This document shows, in pieces, positions 15,461-26,828 of a DNA stretch of 57,732 nucleotides (positions are counted from its first letter, which is position 1; the number at the start of each line of letters is the position of its first letter). Both the position numbers and the translations under genes were made by a program. The stretch lies in NCBI GenBank assembly GCA_944321895.1, contig CALUNA010000019.1, forward strand, positions 1 through 57,732, given 5' to 3'. Under the pieces are notes generated by a model. That model saw nothing but the letters and a program-made list of their open reading frames with translations, searched no databases and was not told the DNA's origin. Source of the DNA: an uncultured Bacteroidales bacterium (GTDB lineage: Bacteria > Bacteroidota > Bacteroidia > Bacteroidales > Paludibacteraceae).

Positions 15461-16957
15461 ATGGACAAATTGTATATTTTTGACACGACACTTCGTGATG
15501 GAGAGCAGGTTCCTGGTTGCCAATTGAATACGATAGAGAAAATCCAGGTGGCCAAAGCTTTGGAAACTTTGGGCGTAGATGTCATTGAAGCCGGTTTCCC
15601 GATTTCCAGTCCGGGAGATTTCAATTCTGTAGTGGAAATATCCAAAGCGGTTACCTGGCCTGCCATATGTGCATTGACGCGAGGAATCCAGAAAGACATA
15701 GATGTGGCAGTGGAGGCATTGCAACATGCCAAGCGGAAGCGCATTCATACGGGTTTGGGCACATCGGATTACCATATCAAATATAAATTCAATTCCACGC
15801 GGGAAGAAATTCTGGAACGGGCAGTGGCTGCAACCAAATATGCCAAGAAACATGTGGAGGATGTGGAGTTCTATTGTGAGGATGCCGGTCGTACGGATAA
15901 CGAATATCTGGCCCGGGTGGTGGAAGCAGTAATCAAGGCCGGTGCCACGGTTGTGAACATACCTGATACGACCGGTTATTGCTTGCCGGATGAATTTGGC
16001 GCCAAAATAAGATATTTGATGGAACATGTGGATGGCATCCATAACGCGATTATTTCTGTACATTGCCACAATGACCTGGGCATGGCTACGGCCAATGCGA
16101 TAGCAGGCATAATCAACGGAGCACGACAAGCGGAGGTAACCGTCAATGGCATAGGCGAACGTGCCGGCAATACGGCTCTCGAAGAAGTGGTGATGGCATT
16201 GAATTGTCATAAACATTTGGGTATAGAAACCAACATCAATACAAGTAAGATTTATTCCACGAGCCGGATGGTTTCCGGATTGATGAATATGCCCGTACAG
16301 CCGAATAAAGCAATTGTAGGCCGCAATGCATTTGCACATTCTTCAGGCATTCATCAGGATGGTGTGCTGAAAAACATCCAGACCTATGAAATCATGGATC
16401 CGAAAGCTGTCGGCATAGACGAAAACTCCATTTTGCTGACAGCCCGTAGCGGTCGTGCTGCATTGAAACACAGATTGAGCATACTTGGGGTTGAACTGGA
16501 CAACGGAAAACTGGATGCCGTATATGCGAAATTCCTGGACCTGGCCGACCGGAAGAAGGAAATCCATGACGATGATTTGTTGATGCTGGCTGGCGTTGAA
16601 CATAGGGAAAACCGTCACATCAAACTGGAGTATCTGCAAGTAACATCCGGCAAGGGAGTGCGTGCTGTAGCCAGTATCGGGTTGAACATAGCAGGCGAAC
16701 GTTTTGAGGCCGCCGCCAGCGGAAATGGTCCGGTAGATGCGGCCATCAAGGCAATGAAGCAGATAATTAAACGGCAAATGACTTTGCAGGAATTTACCAT
16801 TCAAGCCATTAACAGAGGTAGTGATGATGTCGGCAAAGTGCACATGCAAATCCTATACGACCATAAGTTATATTATGGTTTTGGAGCAAATACGGACATT
16901 GTCGTAGCTTCGTTGGAGGCATATATAGATGCAATAAACAAATTTAAAATCGATTGA
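15461..16957 (+). CDS. leuA: 2-isopropylmalate synthase
   Basis: 498-aa enzyme condensing acetyl-CoA with 2-oxoisovalerate, the committed step to leucine. It starts [19 protein letters not shown]; a TTG further upstream (15437) is not needed. The DTTLRDGEQ substrate/metal motif, [17 protein letters not shown] (metal-binding HxH-type) and [19 protein letters not shown] are present. After the TIM barrel, a linker leads to the C-terminal LeuA allosteric domain (about residues 365-498), so leucine feedback inhibition is expected. It is the first gene of a five-gene operon; leuC starts 12 bases downstream. Confidence 0.95.
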   Translation: MDKLYIFDTTLRDGEQVPGCQLNTIEKIQVAKALETLGVDVIEAGFPISSPGDFNSVVEISKAVTWPAICALTRGIQKDIDVAVEALQHAKRKRIHTGLGTSDYHIKYKFNSTREEILERAVAATKYAKKHVEDVEFYCEDAGRTDNEYLARVVEAVIKAGATVVNIPDTTGYCLPDEFGAKIRYLMEHVDGIHNAIISVHCHNDLGMATANAIAGIINGARQAEVTVNGIGERAGNTALEEVVMALNCHKHLGIETNINTSKIYSTSRMVSGLMNMPVQPNKAIVGRNAFAHSSGIHQDGVLKNIQTYEIMDPKAVGIDENSILLTARSGRAALKHRLSILGVELDNGKLDAVYAKFLDLADRKKEIHDDDLLMLAGVEHRENRHIKLEYLQVTSGKGVRAVASIGLNIAGERFEAAASGNGPVDAAIKAMKQIIKRQMTLQEFTIQAINRGSDDVGKVHMQILYDHKLYYGFGANTDIVVASLEAYIDAINKFKID

Positions 16958-16969
16958 TAGATAAAGAGT

Positions 16970-18406
16970 ATGGGAAATAATCTACGGAACGGAAAAATGC
17001 AGATGAACAAACCGCTCACTTTGTTTGATAAAATCTGGAACGCTCATGTGGTAACGGAACTGGCAGATGGTCCGACACAATTATACATTGACAGAATGTA
17101 TTGTCATGAGGTTACCAGTCCGCAGGCATTTGCCGGATTGCGTGCACGGAAACTGAAGGTTTTTCGTCCTGCTCAAATAACATGTATGCCAGACCATAAC
17201 ATACCCACATTGGGACAAGACAAGCCGATTCGCGATGAAGTGTCAAGGAACCAGGTGGATACATTGGACAGAAACGCAAAGGAATTCGGTTTGAACTATT
17301 ATCCGATGGGACATCCCAAAAACGGGATTATACATGTTGTTGGACCGGAAAACGGCCTCTCTCTACCGGGGATGACCATGGTGTGCGGTGATTCGCATAC
17401 AAGCACGCATGGCGCAGTAGGTGCGGTTGCTTTCGGTATCGGCACATCCGAGGTGGAAATGGTGCTGGCTACGCAATGCATTTTGCAAACCAAACCAAAA
17501 ACAATGCGGATTTCCGTCAATGGCCGGCTTGCCAAAGGGGTTACGGCCAAGGACATGGCACTTTATATCATATCCAGAATGACAACTGGCGGAGCAACCG
17601 GCTACTTTGTGGAATATGCCGGAAGTGCTGTGCGTGCGCTGAGCATGGAAGGACGCCTCACCTTATGTAACTTGTCCATTGAAATGGGAGCCCGCGGAGG
17701 CATGGTTGCTCCCGATGAAACGACTTTTGCCTATCTTGAAGGGCGTGAATATTCTCCCAAAGGCGAGGATTGGGCAAAAGCATTGGCATATTGGAAAAGC
17801 CTGCCTACGGACGATGGTGCCGTGTTTGACAAGGAAATCGTATTGGATGCAGCAGATATAGAACCAATGGTTACCTACGGTACCAACCCTGGTATGGGAA
17901 TGTCGATTGACGGGCGGATTCCGGAGCTGGAAACAGTGGAACCTGCCGGACGTATTTCATTCCGGAAATCATTGGATTATATGGGTTTCCAACCAGGTGA
18001 ACAGCTGCTGGGCAAAAAAATCGATTATGTTTTCCTTGGAAGTTGCACGAATGGTCGTATGGAAGATTTTCGGTTGTTCGCCAATTATGTGAAAGGCAAA
18101 CATAAGGCGGAACATGTGGTGGCTTGGCTGGTACCTGGCTCCTGGGCAGTCGACAGACAGATCCGTGCAGAAGGTTTGGACCGGATATTGGCCGAAGCTG
18201 GATTTGAGCTGCGCCAGCCGGGATGTTCAGCATGCCTGGCCATGAATGATGATAAGGTGCCGGCCGGGAAATATGCGGTATCAACCAGCAACCGAAATTT
18301 TGAGGGGAGGCAAGGTCCCGGGGCGCGTACCATTTTGGCCGGTCCGTTGGTTGCAGCTGCGGCAGCGATTACCGGACAGATAACTGACCCGCGTACAAGT
18401 CTTTGA
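16970..18406 (+). CDS. leuC: 3-isopropylmalate dehydratase large subunit
   Basis: Up to 478 aa; in-frame ATGs at 16997 and 17003 would give a start closer to the family's usual beginning before [13 protein letters not shown]. It is an aconitase-family enzyme that isomerises 2- to 3-isopropylmalate with LeuD and, with citramalate as substrate, can serve the isoleucine route. The three 4Fe-4S cysteines are visible in GSCTNGR and [11 protein letters not shown]. The [23 protein letters not shown] signature is intact. An intercistronic hairpin follows the stop. Confidence 0.96.
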   Translation: MGNNLRNGKMQMNKPLTLFDKIWNAHVVTELADGPTQLYIDRMYCHEVTSPQAFAGLRARKLKVFRPAQITCMPDHNIPTLGQDKPIRDEVSRNQVDTLDRNAKEFGLNYYPMGHPKNGIIHVVGPENGLSLPGMTMVCGDSHTSTHGAVGAVAFGIGTSEVEMVLATQCILQTKPKTMRISVNGRLAKGVTAKDMALYIISRMTTGGATGYFVEYAGSAVRALSMEGRLTLCNLSIEMGARGGMVAPDETTFAYLEGREYSPKGEDWAKALAYWKSLPTDDGAVFDKEIVLDAADIEPMVTYGTNPGMGMSIDGRIPELETVEPAGRISFRKSLDYMGFQPGEQLLGKKIDYVFLGSCTNGRMEDFRLFANYVKGKHKAEHVVAWLVPGSWAVDRQIRAEGLDRILAEAGFELRQPGCSACLAMNDDKVPAGKYAVSTSNRNFEGRQGPGARTILAGPLVAAAAAITGQITDPRTSL

Positions 18407-18422
18407 TAATAAAAATTTTCTG

Positions 18423-18462
18423 TCCGGCAGCCATGTTTCCCGTAGTTTCCCGGCTCGCCGGA
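18423..18462 (+). other. Hairpin between leuC and leuD
   Basis: TCCGGCAGCC (18423-18432) pairs with GGCT-C-GCCGGA (18452-18462) through 10 bp with one bulged C and a 19-base loop. No T-run follows; likely an mRNA processing or stability element inside the operon. Confidence 0.5.
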
Positions 18463-18486
18463 TATGGACAAAGAAAAAAAACAGAT

Positions 18487-19080
18487 ATGGAAAAACTGAA
18501 TATTTTGCAGTCAACCTGCATTCCTTTACCGCTTGAAAATGTGGATACCGACCAGATTATACCGGCACGTTTTCTGAAAGCTACCAGCAAGGATGGCTTT
18601 GGCGACAACTTGTTCCGTGACTGGCGTTATGACAAAAATGGCAATCCGAATCCGGATTTTGTGCTGAATAATCCGCTATACAAGGGACAAATTTTGGTGG
18701 CGGGTAAAAATTTCGGTTCTGGTAGCAGCCGTGAACATGCTGCATGGGCTATTGCCGGATATGGATTCCGCGTCGTGGTGAGCAGCTTCTTTGCCGATAT
18801 TTTCAAAAACAACGCGATGAACAATGGCGTGTTGCCGGTGGTCGTATCAGACGATTTTCTGGCGGAGATTTTTGCAACAGTCAAGCAAAAACCGGACATG
18901 ACTCTGACGGTAAACCTGGAAAAACAGATTGTAACAAACGATACGACAGGCCGGTCGGAATCATTTGCCATTAACGGTTACAAAAGGGAATGTTTCCTGA
19001 ACGGTTTTGATGACATTGATTATTTGCTGAGCAGAAAGGACAAAATAGAAGAATATGAACAGCGTCGAATCCGTTTCTAA
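18487..19080 (+). CDS. leuD: 3-isopropylmalate dehydratase small subunit
   Basis: 197-aa partner of LeuC, starting [30 protein letters not shown]. An in-frame TTG at 18403 would add 28 residues without similarity and would overlap the leuC stop; it is rejected. The [14 protein letters not shown] and [17 protein letters not shown] motifs, which form the substrate pocket, are intact. The last 26 bases overlap the start of the next gene, pointing to translational coupling. Confidence 0.96.
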   Translation: MEKLNILQSTCIPLPLENVDTDQIIPARFLKATSKDGFGDNLFRDWRYDKNGNPNPDFVLNNPLYKGQILVAGKNFGSGSSREHAAWAIAGYGFRVVVSSFFADIFKNNAMNNGVLPVVVSDDFLAEIFATVKQKPDMTLTVNLEKQIVTNDTTGRSESFAINGYKRECFLNGFDDIDYLLSRKDKIEEYEQRRIRF

Positions 19081-20602
19081 GAATATTCCATTGATAGAGT
19101 TGCTGGACACTACGTTGCGTGATGGTGAGCAGACTTCCGGCGTAGCCTTTGCTGCGCAGGAAAAACTGAATATAGCCCGCTTTATGCTCAAAGAGTTAGG
19201 TATCAACCGCATGGAAGTTGCGTCGGCACGTGTATCGGAAGGTGAATTTGAAACGGTTCGTTGCATTACAAGCTGGGCGGTCGAGGCCGGTTTGCTGGAT
19301 AAGGTTGAGATATTGGGATTTGTAGATGGAGGCAAATCGTTGCAGTGGATAAGGAATGCCGGCGGTCGTGTTGTAAATTTATTGTCCAAAGGCAGTTACA
19401 AACATGTTACGGAGCAGTTGCACAAAACGCCGGAAGAACATATCTCCGATATCCGGCAAACACTTGACATGGCGGCCGATATGGGATTTTCGGTAAACTT
19501 ATATCTGGAAGACTGGAGCAATGGCATTCAACATTCACCTGACTATGTATGGCAGATGATGGATGCGTTGGCGGGCAGTACCATTCGGCATTTTATGCTG
19601 CCTGATACGCTCGGCATTTTGTCTCCACGGCAAACCTTTGATTTTGTGCGCGAAATGGTGGTCCGTTATCCATCTGTCCGCTTTGATTTTCATGCTCACA
19701 ACGATTATGACATGGCAGTTGCCAATACTTGTGCGGCCATTGAGGCAGGCGCACATTGTGTGCACGTAACGGTGAACGGATTGGGCGAGCGTGCCGGAAA
19801 TGCACCTCTGACCAGTGTGGTAGCCGTTATTCATGACCAGCTGAAATACAACACCAGCATACAGGAATCGAAAATATACCAGATAAGCAAGTTGGTGGAA
19901 ACTTGTTCAGGCATCCGTATCCCGAACAACAAGCCTATTGTCGGAGATAATGTTTTCACGCAGTGTGCCGGTGTCCATGCCGATGGTGATTCCAAGAATA
20001 ATCTGTATTTCAATGATCTGGCTCCGGAACGTTTCGGGCGTGTCAGGGAATATGCCCTGGGCAAGATGTCCGGCAAGGCCAACATACGTAAGAATCTGGA
20101 GGAATTGGGGATTACGCTCGATGAAGATGCCATGCGCAAGGTAACACAGAAAATCATTGAATTGGGCGACAAGAAACAATTGGTTACGAAAGATGAATTG
20201 CCATATATCGTATCGGATGTCTTGAAACACGGTCAGCAGGAGCAACGCATTAAAGTGGTGAATTATTCCATGCAATTGACCTATGGATTGCGCCCCGTGG
20301 CTACGGTCAAAATGGAAATCGATGGGGAAATGTATGAACAGACCGCCAATGGCGATGGACAGTATAATGCGTTCACGAAGGCTTTGTGGAAAATTTACAG
20401 GCAGTTGAACAAACCCGCGCCCGAATTGCTGGATTATGCGGTTGTTATTCCGCCGGGAGGGAAAACGGATGCATTGGTGCATACCACCATAGTCTGGCGT
20501 TTCAATGGAAAAATCATCAAAACACATGGTTTGGATGCCGACCAGACAGAAGCAGCCATCAAGGCGACTGTCAAAATGTTGAACATTATAGAGAATGAAT
20601 AA
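19055..20602 (+). CDS. LeuA paralogue, 2-isopropylmalate/(R)-citramalate synthase-like
   Basis: 515-aa member of the LeuA/CimA/homocitrate synthase family. The barrel motifs [35 protein letters not shown] and [15 protein letters not shown] are intact. The C-terminal regulatory domain is present ([19 protein letters not shown] onward). It differs from the operon's first LeuA across the barrel (for example [13 protein letters not shown]) and resembles the second synthase found between leuD and leuB in Bacteroidales. Citramalate synthase activity would feed isoleucine synthesis through the same LeuC, LeuD and LeuB; which 2-oxo acid it uses cannot be read. The ATG at 19055 overlaps leuD; a TTG at 19091 would remove the first 12 residues. 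Confidence 0.82.
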   Translation: MNSVESVSKNIPLIELLDTTLRDGEQTSGVAFAAQEKLNIARFMLKELGINRMEVASARVSEGEFETVRCITSWAVEAGLLDKVEILGFVDGGKSLQWIRNAGGRVVNLLSKGSYKHVTEQLHKTPEEHISDIRQTLDMAADMGFSVNLYLEDWSNGIQHSPDYVWQMMDALAGSTIRHFMLPDTLGILSPRQTFDFVREMVVRYPSVRFDFHAHNDYDMAVANTCAAIEAGAHCVHVTVNGLGERAGNAPLTSVVAVIHDQLKYNTSIQESKIYQISKLVETCSGIRIPNNKPIVGDNVFTQCAGVHADGDSKNNLYFNDLAPERFGRVREYALGKMSGKANIRKNLEELGITLDEDAMRKVTQKIIELGDKKQLVTKDELPYIVSDVLKHGQQEQRIKVVNYSMQLTYGLRPVATVKMEIDGEMYEQTANGDGQYNAFTKALWKIYRQLNKPAPELLDYAVVIPPGGKTDALVHTTIVWRFNGKIIKTHGLDADQTEAAIKATVKMLNIIENE

Positions 20603-20628
20603 TCAAGTGTAGAAACAAAAGCAAGAAT

Positions 20629-21696
20629 ATGGATTTGAAGATTGCAGTGTTGCCCGGTGATGGTATCGGGCCCGAAATATCCGCCCAGGGTGTGGCGGTA
20701 ATGCGTGTCGTATGTGAAAAATTTGGTCATAATGTGTCTTTTCGGAATGCGTTGTGTGGTGCTACCGCAATAGAGCAGGAAGGTGACCCGTTTCCGGAAG
20801 AGACCTTCCGGATATGCCAGGAATCAGATGCCGTATTGTTTTCGGCTGTTGGCGACCCGAAATTTGACAATGACCCGACGGCCAGGATTCGGCCGGAGCA
20901 AGGGTTGCTTGCCATGCGTAAAAAACTTGGCCTGTTTGCCAACATACGTCCGGTCCAGACCTTTAAGTGCCTGATACATAAATCTCCCTTGAAACCGGAA
21001 TTGGTCGATGGCGCTGATTTTATTTGTATCCGCGAACTGACCGGCGGTATGTATTTTGGTGAAAAGTATGAAGATTCCTGCAAGGCATACGATACGAACA
21101 TGTACACCCGCAGTGAGGTGGAGCGTATTTTGAAGGTTGCTTTTGAATATGCGCGCAGACGCCGTCATCATTTGACGGTGGTCGACAAAGCGAATGTGCT
21201 GGCATCGAGCCGTTTGTGGCGTCGTATAGCACAGGAAATGGAGGTCGCATATCCGGATGTGCAGGTAGATTACATGTATGTTGACAATGCAGCCATGCGC
21301 ATGATTCAGGAACCGACTTTCTTTGACGTGATGGTAACGGAAAATACGTTCGGTGATATTCTGACCGATGAGGGTTCCGTGATTTCCGGCTCGATGGGTT
21401 TGTTGCCATCGGCATCAACGGGTACGGGTACGCCTGTTTTTGAACCAATCCATGGTTCCTGGCCGCAAGCCAAGGGCAAGAACATAGCCAATCCGCTGGC
21501 CCAGATTCTTTCTGTGGCTATGTTGTTCGAGTATTTCGATCTGAAGGCGGAAGGAAAAATGGTTCGCGATGCTGTAGATGCAAGCTTGGAAGCTAACGTC
21601 CGCACGCCGGAAATCCAGGTGGCAGGTGGAGCCGTTTACGGTACGAAAGAAGTTGGCGAATGGATTGTAGAATATATTCGTCAAAAACAGGTGTGA
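20629..21696 (+). CDS. leuB: 3-isopropylmalate dehydrogenase
   Basis: 355-aa NAD-dependent beta-decarboxylating dehydrogenase, the third leucine step. Visible motifs: [14 protein letters not shown] at the N-terminus, [25 protein letters not shown], the [17 protein letters not shown] substrate region, and [14 protein letters not shown] followed by [23 protein letters not shown] near the NAD site. It is the last gene of the operon. A weak hairpin follows at 21729-21745. Confidence 0.97.
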   Translation: MDLKIAVLPGDGIGPEISAQGVAVMRVVCEKFGHNVSFRNALCGATAIEQEGDPFPEETFRICQESDAVLFSAVGDPKFDNDPTARIRPEQGLLAMRKKLGLFANIRPVQTFKCLIHKSPLKPELVDGADFICIRELTGGMYFGEKYEDSCKAYDTNMYTRSEVERILKVAFEYARRRRHHLTVVDKANVLASSRLWRRIAQEMEVAYPDVQVDYMYVDNAAMRMIQEPTFFDVMVTENTFGDILTDEGSVISGSMGLLPSASTGTGTPVFEPIHGSWPQAKGKNIANPLAQILSVAMLFEYFDLKAEGKMVRDAVDASLEANVRTPEIQVAGGAVYGTKEVGEWIVEYIRQKQV

Positions 21697-21728
21697 TATT
21701 GTGCAGGAAGAACACAGCTGTCCATGAT

Positions 21729-21745
21729 AGCCTTGTCTGAAGGCT
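21729..21745 (+). terminator. Weak terminator after leuB
   Basis: AGCCTT and AAGGCT form 6 bp around a GTCTG loop, followed by TTGTC. Short stem and a poor T-tract. Confidence 0.35.
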
Positions 21746-21799
21746 TTGTCGTGTCCGAAATAAAGCGCAACCGTATTTTTCCCAATCAAATAAAAGACG

Positions 21800-21807
21800 T
21801 ACATTTG
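21800..21807 (+). promoter_or_regulatory. Bacteroidetes -7 element for tsaB
   Basis: TACATTTG followed by CACCC, exact TAnnTTTG, 21 bases before the tsaB ATG. Confidence 0.6.
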
Positions 21808-21827
21808 CACCCGAAAGGTAGTTTATT

Positions 21828-22514
21828 ATGCTTTTACTCCACATAGAAACATCAACGACTGTTTGTTCGGTCGCAGCCAGCGAGGATGGCGTTTGCCTGA
21901 TCCAAAAAATCAATACGGAAGGCCTGAACCATGCCAGGCTGTTAAGTGTTTTCATACAGGAAGTTCTGGATTTCCTGAAAACACAGGGGAAACGTCCGGA
22001 CGCGGTAGCCTTGAGTCAAGGTCCCGGCTCATATACCGGCCTGCGAATAGGTACGGCTACAGCCAAAGGCTTATGTTTCGGCTGGGAGATTCCACTTATC
22101 GCCATAGACACGTTGCAGGTAATGGCCGTTGCCGCCCGCCAGAGAATAACAGAAGCAGATGCCTTGCTGTGTCCGATGATTGATGCCCGCCGGATGGAAG
22201 TTTACAGCGCCTGTTATGACATGCGGTTGCAGCGTATAAGTGAAGTCTTGCCTGTTGTCGTCACGCAGGATTCATATGCCGATATATTGGAAAATCATTC
22301 CGTTTGGTTTTTCGGTAACGGGGCGGAAAAATGCCGCACTGTCCTGACCCATCCAAACGCACGTTTTTTGGACAATATCTATCCTGAAGCGGCAAACATG
22401 ATAATGTTGGCCGAACAGCGTTATGCCGCAGGACAATTTGAGAATGTTGCCTATTTCGACCCATTTTACCTGAAAGAGTTCCAGGCAACTACACCGAAAA
22501 GGAAAGTGTTGTAA
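21828..22514 (+). CDS. tsaB: tRNA threonylcarbamoyladenosine biosynthesis protein TsaB
   Basis: 228-aa ASKHA-fold protein that partners TsaD in making t6A at position 37 of ANN-decoding tRNAs. It begins MLLLHIETSTTVCSVAASEDG and carries the diagnostic SQGPGSYTGLRIGTATAKGL stretch, then IPLIAIDTLQVMA and PMIDARRMEVYSACYD. Full family length. It has its own promoter and a strong terminator, so it appears monocistronic, convergent with the PUL regulator gene. Confidence 0.95.
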   Translation: MLLLHIETSTTVCSVAASEDGVCLIQKINTEGLNHARLLSVFIQEVLDFLKTQGKRPDAVALSQGPGSYTGLRIGTATAKGLCFGWEIPLIAIDTLQVMAVAARQRITEADALLCPMIDARRMEVYSACYDMRLQRISEVLPVVVTQDSYADILENHSVWFFGNGAEKCRTVLTHPNARFLDNIYPEAANMIMLAEQRYAAGQFENVAYFDPFYLKEFQATTPKRKVL

Positions 22515-22527
22515 AATATTCAGTCAT

Positions 22528-22557
22528 TATAATCCTGCTCATGCAGGATTATATTTT
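22528..22557 (+). terminator. Terminator after tsaB, overlapping the 3' end of the convergent regulator gene
   Basis: TATAATCCTGC (22528-22538) and GCAGGATTATA (22543-22553) pair perfectly over 11 bp around a TCAT loop, followed by TTTT. The 3' arm covers the stop codon of the minus-strand gene at 22549-22551. Confidence 0.85.
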
Positions 22558-25500
22558 GATATCTCCTTTCATAAACCGTTCTTGGTAATCGGAGGGGGTT
22601 ATTCCGTACAAATCCTTAAATGTTTTGATGAAATATGCCCTGTTGCAAATTCCAACACTGTTCATGACTTCGGATATTCGGATGTCTGGATTTTGCAGTA
22701 GTTTTTGGGCGCAGGACATGCGGTATGTCAATACATAACGTTTGATGGACATGCCTGTCATGGTTTTTATCTTTCGGTAAAGATTGGAACGGCTTATGGC
22801 TAACTGCTGTACGATTTCATCAACATCCATATCGGAATTGGCCATGTTCGTTTTCAGGAATTTATCCAGTTTCTCCATGAATTCATCATTTGACTCTATG
22901 TTTTTGGGTGCAAACTCGTTGAATATCATTTCCGATGCATTTTTCTGGTTTGAATGCCGGAGCGTCAACAACAAGTTTCTTATTTTCAGGTTCAGGACAT
23001 TAATGTCAAATGGTTTGGTTATGTAGTCGTCAGCTCCATAGTTCAATCCTTCTACCATGTATTCATTGGAGTTCAGTGCCGTGAGCATGATAATTGGTAT
23101 GTGTGCTGTCAGCTGGTTTTTCTTCAGTTCCTGTGTCAGTTGTATGCCATTCATGACAGGCATATTTATGTCACACAGAATAATGTCAGGCATTATTTTC
23201 AAAGTCTTTTGCAAGCCGGTTTTCCCGTTATTGGCAGCATAGATGACATATTGTTCCTGCAATGTAGCACGTAGCCAGATAATAATGTCCGGATTGTCTT
23301 CTACAATTAGTACAATGGGCTTGTCTGATTCTTTATGCATGTTCTGCATCAGATTGTTTTTGTCGAGGTCATCATATACATTCGCAGTAGAGTTGTTGTA
23401 GTTGACAGGTGTCAGATGTACTGTATATGTATCTGTGCAGTCGGTATTTTGGCTCGTTTCGAGGTCTTTGGGCTCAAAATGTTCCTTGCCCATAGGCAAC
23501 AGGACGGCAAAGCGTGTGATTACGTTTTCTTCGCTTTCTACTTCAATGTAGCCGTGATGTAATTCAACCAGGTTTTTTGCCAATGACAAGCCAATGCCGG
23601 TTCCGGGACTATTGTCCTGTATCTGGTAGAACCGGTCAAAAATATGTCCGATATCTTTTTGTGGAATTCCGGCTCCCGTATCTTCAACAACAATCTTTAC
23701 AAATGATTTCTGTCTTTTTTCTGATTTGGCAAATAAATCAAAAGTCTTGCCTGTCGTTTCTGCATCTTTTTCCGTAAGGGTGATATAAATGGAAATTCGC
23801 CCTCCCGTTGGTGTATGTTTGAAACTGTTGGATAACAAGTTGAACAATATACGTTCGTACATATCTGAATCAAACCATACGTTTAAATGCTCAAATGTGG
23901 TTTTCATTTCCAACTGGATGGCTTGACGTTCCGCTAGTTCTTCGAATGAAGCAATTATTTCCGATGTGTGGTAAATAATGTCATTTTCTTTTACCTTGAG
24001 TTTTCTGGTGCCTGTTTCTGTTTTTCGGAATTCCAGTAGTTGATTAACAAGTTCCAGCAGTTTGTTGGTGTTTTTCTGAATCAGCAGAAGCATTTTCAGT
24101 TTTTCACTCTCATGTTCTTCTTTCAGAAGGCGTTGCAGGGGGCCGTTGATTAGTGTTAAAGGTGTGCGGAACTCATGGGATGTATTCATGAAAAATTTGA
24201 CTTTCATGTTGTATAAGGCTTCTGCATTTTCCTTTTTCAATAAATTTATCTGTAATTCGTTTTTCTCCTTTATGTCTATAATGGAATATCTGCGGAAAGC
24301 ATACAATAAAAGAATAAATACTATTCCATAACCTGTAAATGCCCACCATGTGGCATATACGGGTGGGTGAATCCGGATTGTAATTTCCTTGATGACAGGT
24401 TTTTCAGAAAGTAATGTGTTGGATAAGCAGACTTTAAATTTATATTTTCCAGGCGGAATCTGTGTGTATACGGCAGTCGTATTGTTTCCTGCATATATCC
24501 AGTTTCGGTCATAGCCTTCCAGTTGGTAGGAATATTGGAAAGGATAAATGTGCGACAGGTTCAGTGCAATGTATTCAAAAGAGAAGGAGTTTTGGTGATA
24601 TGTCAGGTTAATGTGATGCGTATAGTCAATGTTTTCGGTCAACGGGGATTCCGGCATCAAGGGTACTTGTTCGGTATTGAACAATAGGAATCTGGACAAA
24701 TGCATTATTGATTCGTCACAGTTGTTTTTTAGTCCTTTGATATCCATGTACAAGAGTCCGCCCGGAGTTCCCAGATATGCTTTTTGCTCATCGGTGATAA
24801 TGAATCCGCATGGCATATTGGTGTGGTCCTTCAGCTGGTACATGTAGGTTGCGCAGGATGTTTCTGAGCAGGGCAGTTCCGGATTGTATATCAGCAGTTG
24901 TTTGGATGTTACGATCCATAATAATCCATCAATGTCTTGTTGCATTTGTACAAAATCAGCGTTGTTGAAGTTATTGGAAGCCAGCCGCAATTCAAACCCT
25001 TTTTCATCAGAAACGAATTTGGCCAGTCCTTTGTTTGTACAAAACCAGATGTTTCCTTTTTTGTCCTTGAAAATGGTGTTGATACTATAAGAACTGAGGC
25101 TATGCTGACTGTTTGTGAACATGGATATGGTCTTGTCGGCATTTATTCTGACAACTCCATTTTTGGTTCCAATCCATATGTTTCCGTTGTCTTCCAGGAA
25201 ACAAGTTCCACTATTTTCGTTTGGCGTGGAAGGAGTTATGTCTGGTCCGAAGAAATAGGTATGGTAATTATTTGTCTGTGGGTCAAGATGGAAAATGCCG
25301 GACCGTGTTCCGATCCATAGCCAGCCATTTGTGTCTTTATACAGTGACCATATTTGGTTGTTTCGCAGAATGTCGTCCTTGGTCAACATGCTGAACTGTT
25401 CCAGACAGTTGTTTGTCTTGTCCAGAATCTGTAAGCCACCCAAGGTACCAACCCATAGTTTCCCGTTGTTGTCTTCACAAATCGTGATAACTATGTCTTT

Positions 25501-26697
25501 AATCGGATTCTTGTTGTTTATATTGCCGGAAGAATAGATTGGTGTAAATGTTTCCGTTTCTGCATCATATTTGTTTAGTCCCAAATATGTTCCGATCCAG
25601 ATGTTTTTGTTGCTATCCATGTAAACATCTCTTATTTGTGCGGATGACATGCCGTTTGCATTGGTTGGCGTGTAATCATGGAGTATTTGGGGTTGTTGCT
25701 GGATGATATCTATACCTTTGTCACCGGTCCCGATCCAGATGGTACGTTTGTGGTCTATATATATGCTTGTAAGTGTATTGCACGACAATTCGTTTTCTGT
25801 TTTTCCTGTGCAGTTAAAGTAATCGGATTTTCCCGTATCCATGTTATATCTGATTAGGCCGTTGGTCCATGATGCAATCCATATATAGGGATACTCGACC
25901 TGGAAATTGATATTGCCTTCTAACGGATAGCAAAAAACAATGGTGTCTGTTCCCGCTTGATATTTGTATATCCCGCTGGGAGCCCCGAACCAGATTTGTC
26001 CGTAGGTGTCTTTTTGTATTTTGACGGCCGTTTCATCTTGCTTGTATTTTGTGCTGCGGGCTGTTTGATATGTGGAGTAGGTTCCCGATACAAGGTGATA
26101 TTTGTATATGTTTTCGGAGCCGGAAAACCAGATATATCCGTCGTCGTTTATGAGAATGGACCGAACTTCACCTATGTGGTCGCTTTCCATAAACAGCTTG
26201 TAGGTTTTCATGATATTGAGGTCCAAGACATATATGCCTTTGTTGGTGCCCAAATAAATCAGATTGTTTTGGCAGTCTATCGCATATATGTGCAGATTGT
26301 CCAAAGCAGTCAGCTCATGGATGTCATATCTGGTTATTTTGCTGGTTCTATATGAATAACAGAATATCTCCCCGAATGAAGAACACCAGATGTTGTTTTC
26401 TTCGTCTTGTGCGATATCATAAATCTGATTTATGGTAGCAACATCATCATTCCTGTCGTTCACTTGTATGTTCGTAACGGAATTTCCATCGTAACGGTTT
26501 AACCCCAATGAAGTTCCTATCCATAGATAGCCGTTGTGATCCTCATAAAAACAATGGATATAATTGTTGGAAAGGCCGTTTTCCGTGGATAAATGCTGAA
26601 ATTGGATTGAGTCTGGATATAGAGGAAAAGTGACAATGCAGGATATTATGCTAAGCATGAATCTCAACTTAGTGCATTTATATTCTCTTAATAGCAT
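22549..26697 (-). CDS. Hybrid two-component system sensor/regulator (PUL HTCS)
   Basis: 1382-aa membrane protein joining sensor, kinase, receiver and DNA-binding domain. The N-terminal signal/anchor (MLSIISCIVTFPLY, an alternative start Met13) is followed by many Reg_prop propeller blades (repeats such as GYLWIGTSLGLNRYDG, GNIWIGTKNGVVRIN) to about residue 690. A Y_Y_Y domain, a transmembrane helix (about 784-802), HisKA with phospho-acceptor H841 (MNTSHEFRTPL), HATPase_c (DTGAGIPQKD, GTGIGLSLAKNLVE), a receiver with D1176 (CDINMPVMNG) and an AraC-type helix-turn-helix (about 1285-1375) follow. Such proteins bind oligosaccharides in the periplasm and switch on the linked PUL, here most likely both arms. 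Confidence 0.95.
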   Translation of the reverse strand: MLLREYKCTKLRFMLSIISCIVTFPLYPDSIQFQHLSTENGLSNNYIHCFYEDHNGYLWIGTSLGLNRYDGNSVTNIQVNDRNDDVATINQIYDIAQDEENNIWCSSFGEIFCYSYRTSKITRYDIHELTALDNLHIYAIDCQNNLIYLGTNKGIYVLDLNIMKTYKLFMESDHIGEVRSILINDDGYIWFSGSENIYKYHLVSGTYSTYQTARSTKYKQDETAVKIQKDTYGQIWFGAPSGIYKYQAGTDTIVFCYPLEGNINFQVEYPYIWIASWTNGLIRYNMDTGKSDYFNCTGKTENELSCNTLTSIYIDHKRTIWIGTGDKGIDIIQQQPQILHDYTPTNANGMSSAQIRDVYMDSNKNIWIGTYLGLNKYDAETETFTPIYSSGNINNKNPIKDIVITICEDNNGKLWVGTLGGLQILDKTNNCLEQFSMLTKDDILRNNQIWSLYKDTNGWLWIGTRSGIFHLDPQTNNYHTYFFGPDITPSTPNENSGTCFLEDNGNIWIGTKNGVVRINADKTISMFTNSQHSLSSYSINTIFKDKKGNIWFCTNKGLAKFVSDEKGFELRLASNNFNNADFVQMQQDIDGLLWIVTSKQLLIYNPELPCSETSCATYMYQLKDHTNMPCGFIITDEQKAYLGTPGGLLYMDIKGLKNNCDESIMHLSRFLLFNTEQVPLMPESPLTENIDYTHHINLTYHQNSFSFEYIALNLSHIYPFQYSYQLEGYDRNWIYAGNNTTAVYTQIPPGKYKFKVCLSNTLLSEKPVIKEITIRIHPPVYATWWAFTGYGIVFILLLYAFRRYSIIDIKEKNELQINLLKKENAEALYNMKVKFFMNTSHEFRTPLTLINGPLQRLLKEEHESEKLKMLLLIQKNTNKLLELVNQLLEFRKTETGTRKLKVKENDIIYHTSEIIASFEELAERQAIQLEMKTTFEHLNVWFDSDMYERILFNLLSNSFKHTPTGGRISIYITLTEKDAETTGKTFDLFAKSEKRQKSFVKIVVEDTGAGIPQKDIGHIFDRFYQIQDNSPGTGIGLSLAKNLVELHHGYIEVESEENVITRFAVLLPMGKEHFEPKDLETSQNTDCTDTYTVHLTPVNYNNSTANVYDDLDKNNLMQNMHKESDKPIVLIVEDNPDIIIWLRATLQEQYVIYAANNGKTGLQKTLKIMPDIILCDINMPVMNGIQLTQELKKNQLTAHIPIIMLTALNSNEYMVEGLNYGADDYITKPFDINVLNLKIRNLLLTLRHSNQKNASEMIFNEFAPKNIESNDEFMEKLDKFLKTNMANSDMDVDEIVQQLAISRSNLYRKIKTMTGMSIKRYVLTYRMSCAQKLLQNPDIRISEVMNSVGICNRAYFIKTFKDLYGITPSDYQERFMKGDIKI

Positions 26698-26828
26698 GAC
26701 GATCAGTAATGTTTGCCTATTTTATTCTTGAGCGCAATTTCGTAATAAAAATTGGATTATACAATCAACTTTCGCTTTCTAATTGAAGTGCATATAATAG
26801 TGTGAGTTATCAGTTATATTATTTTTAA

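Noticed and set aside
15389-16339. 316-codon minus-strand open frame over leuA
   Set aside because: Antisense shadow; His/Cys/Phe-rich translation typical of the reverse strand of a real gene, and leuA is unmistakable.
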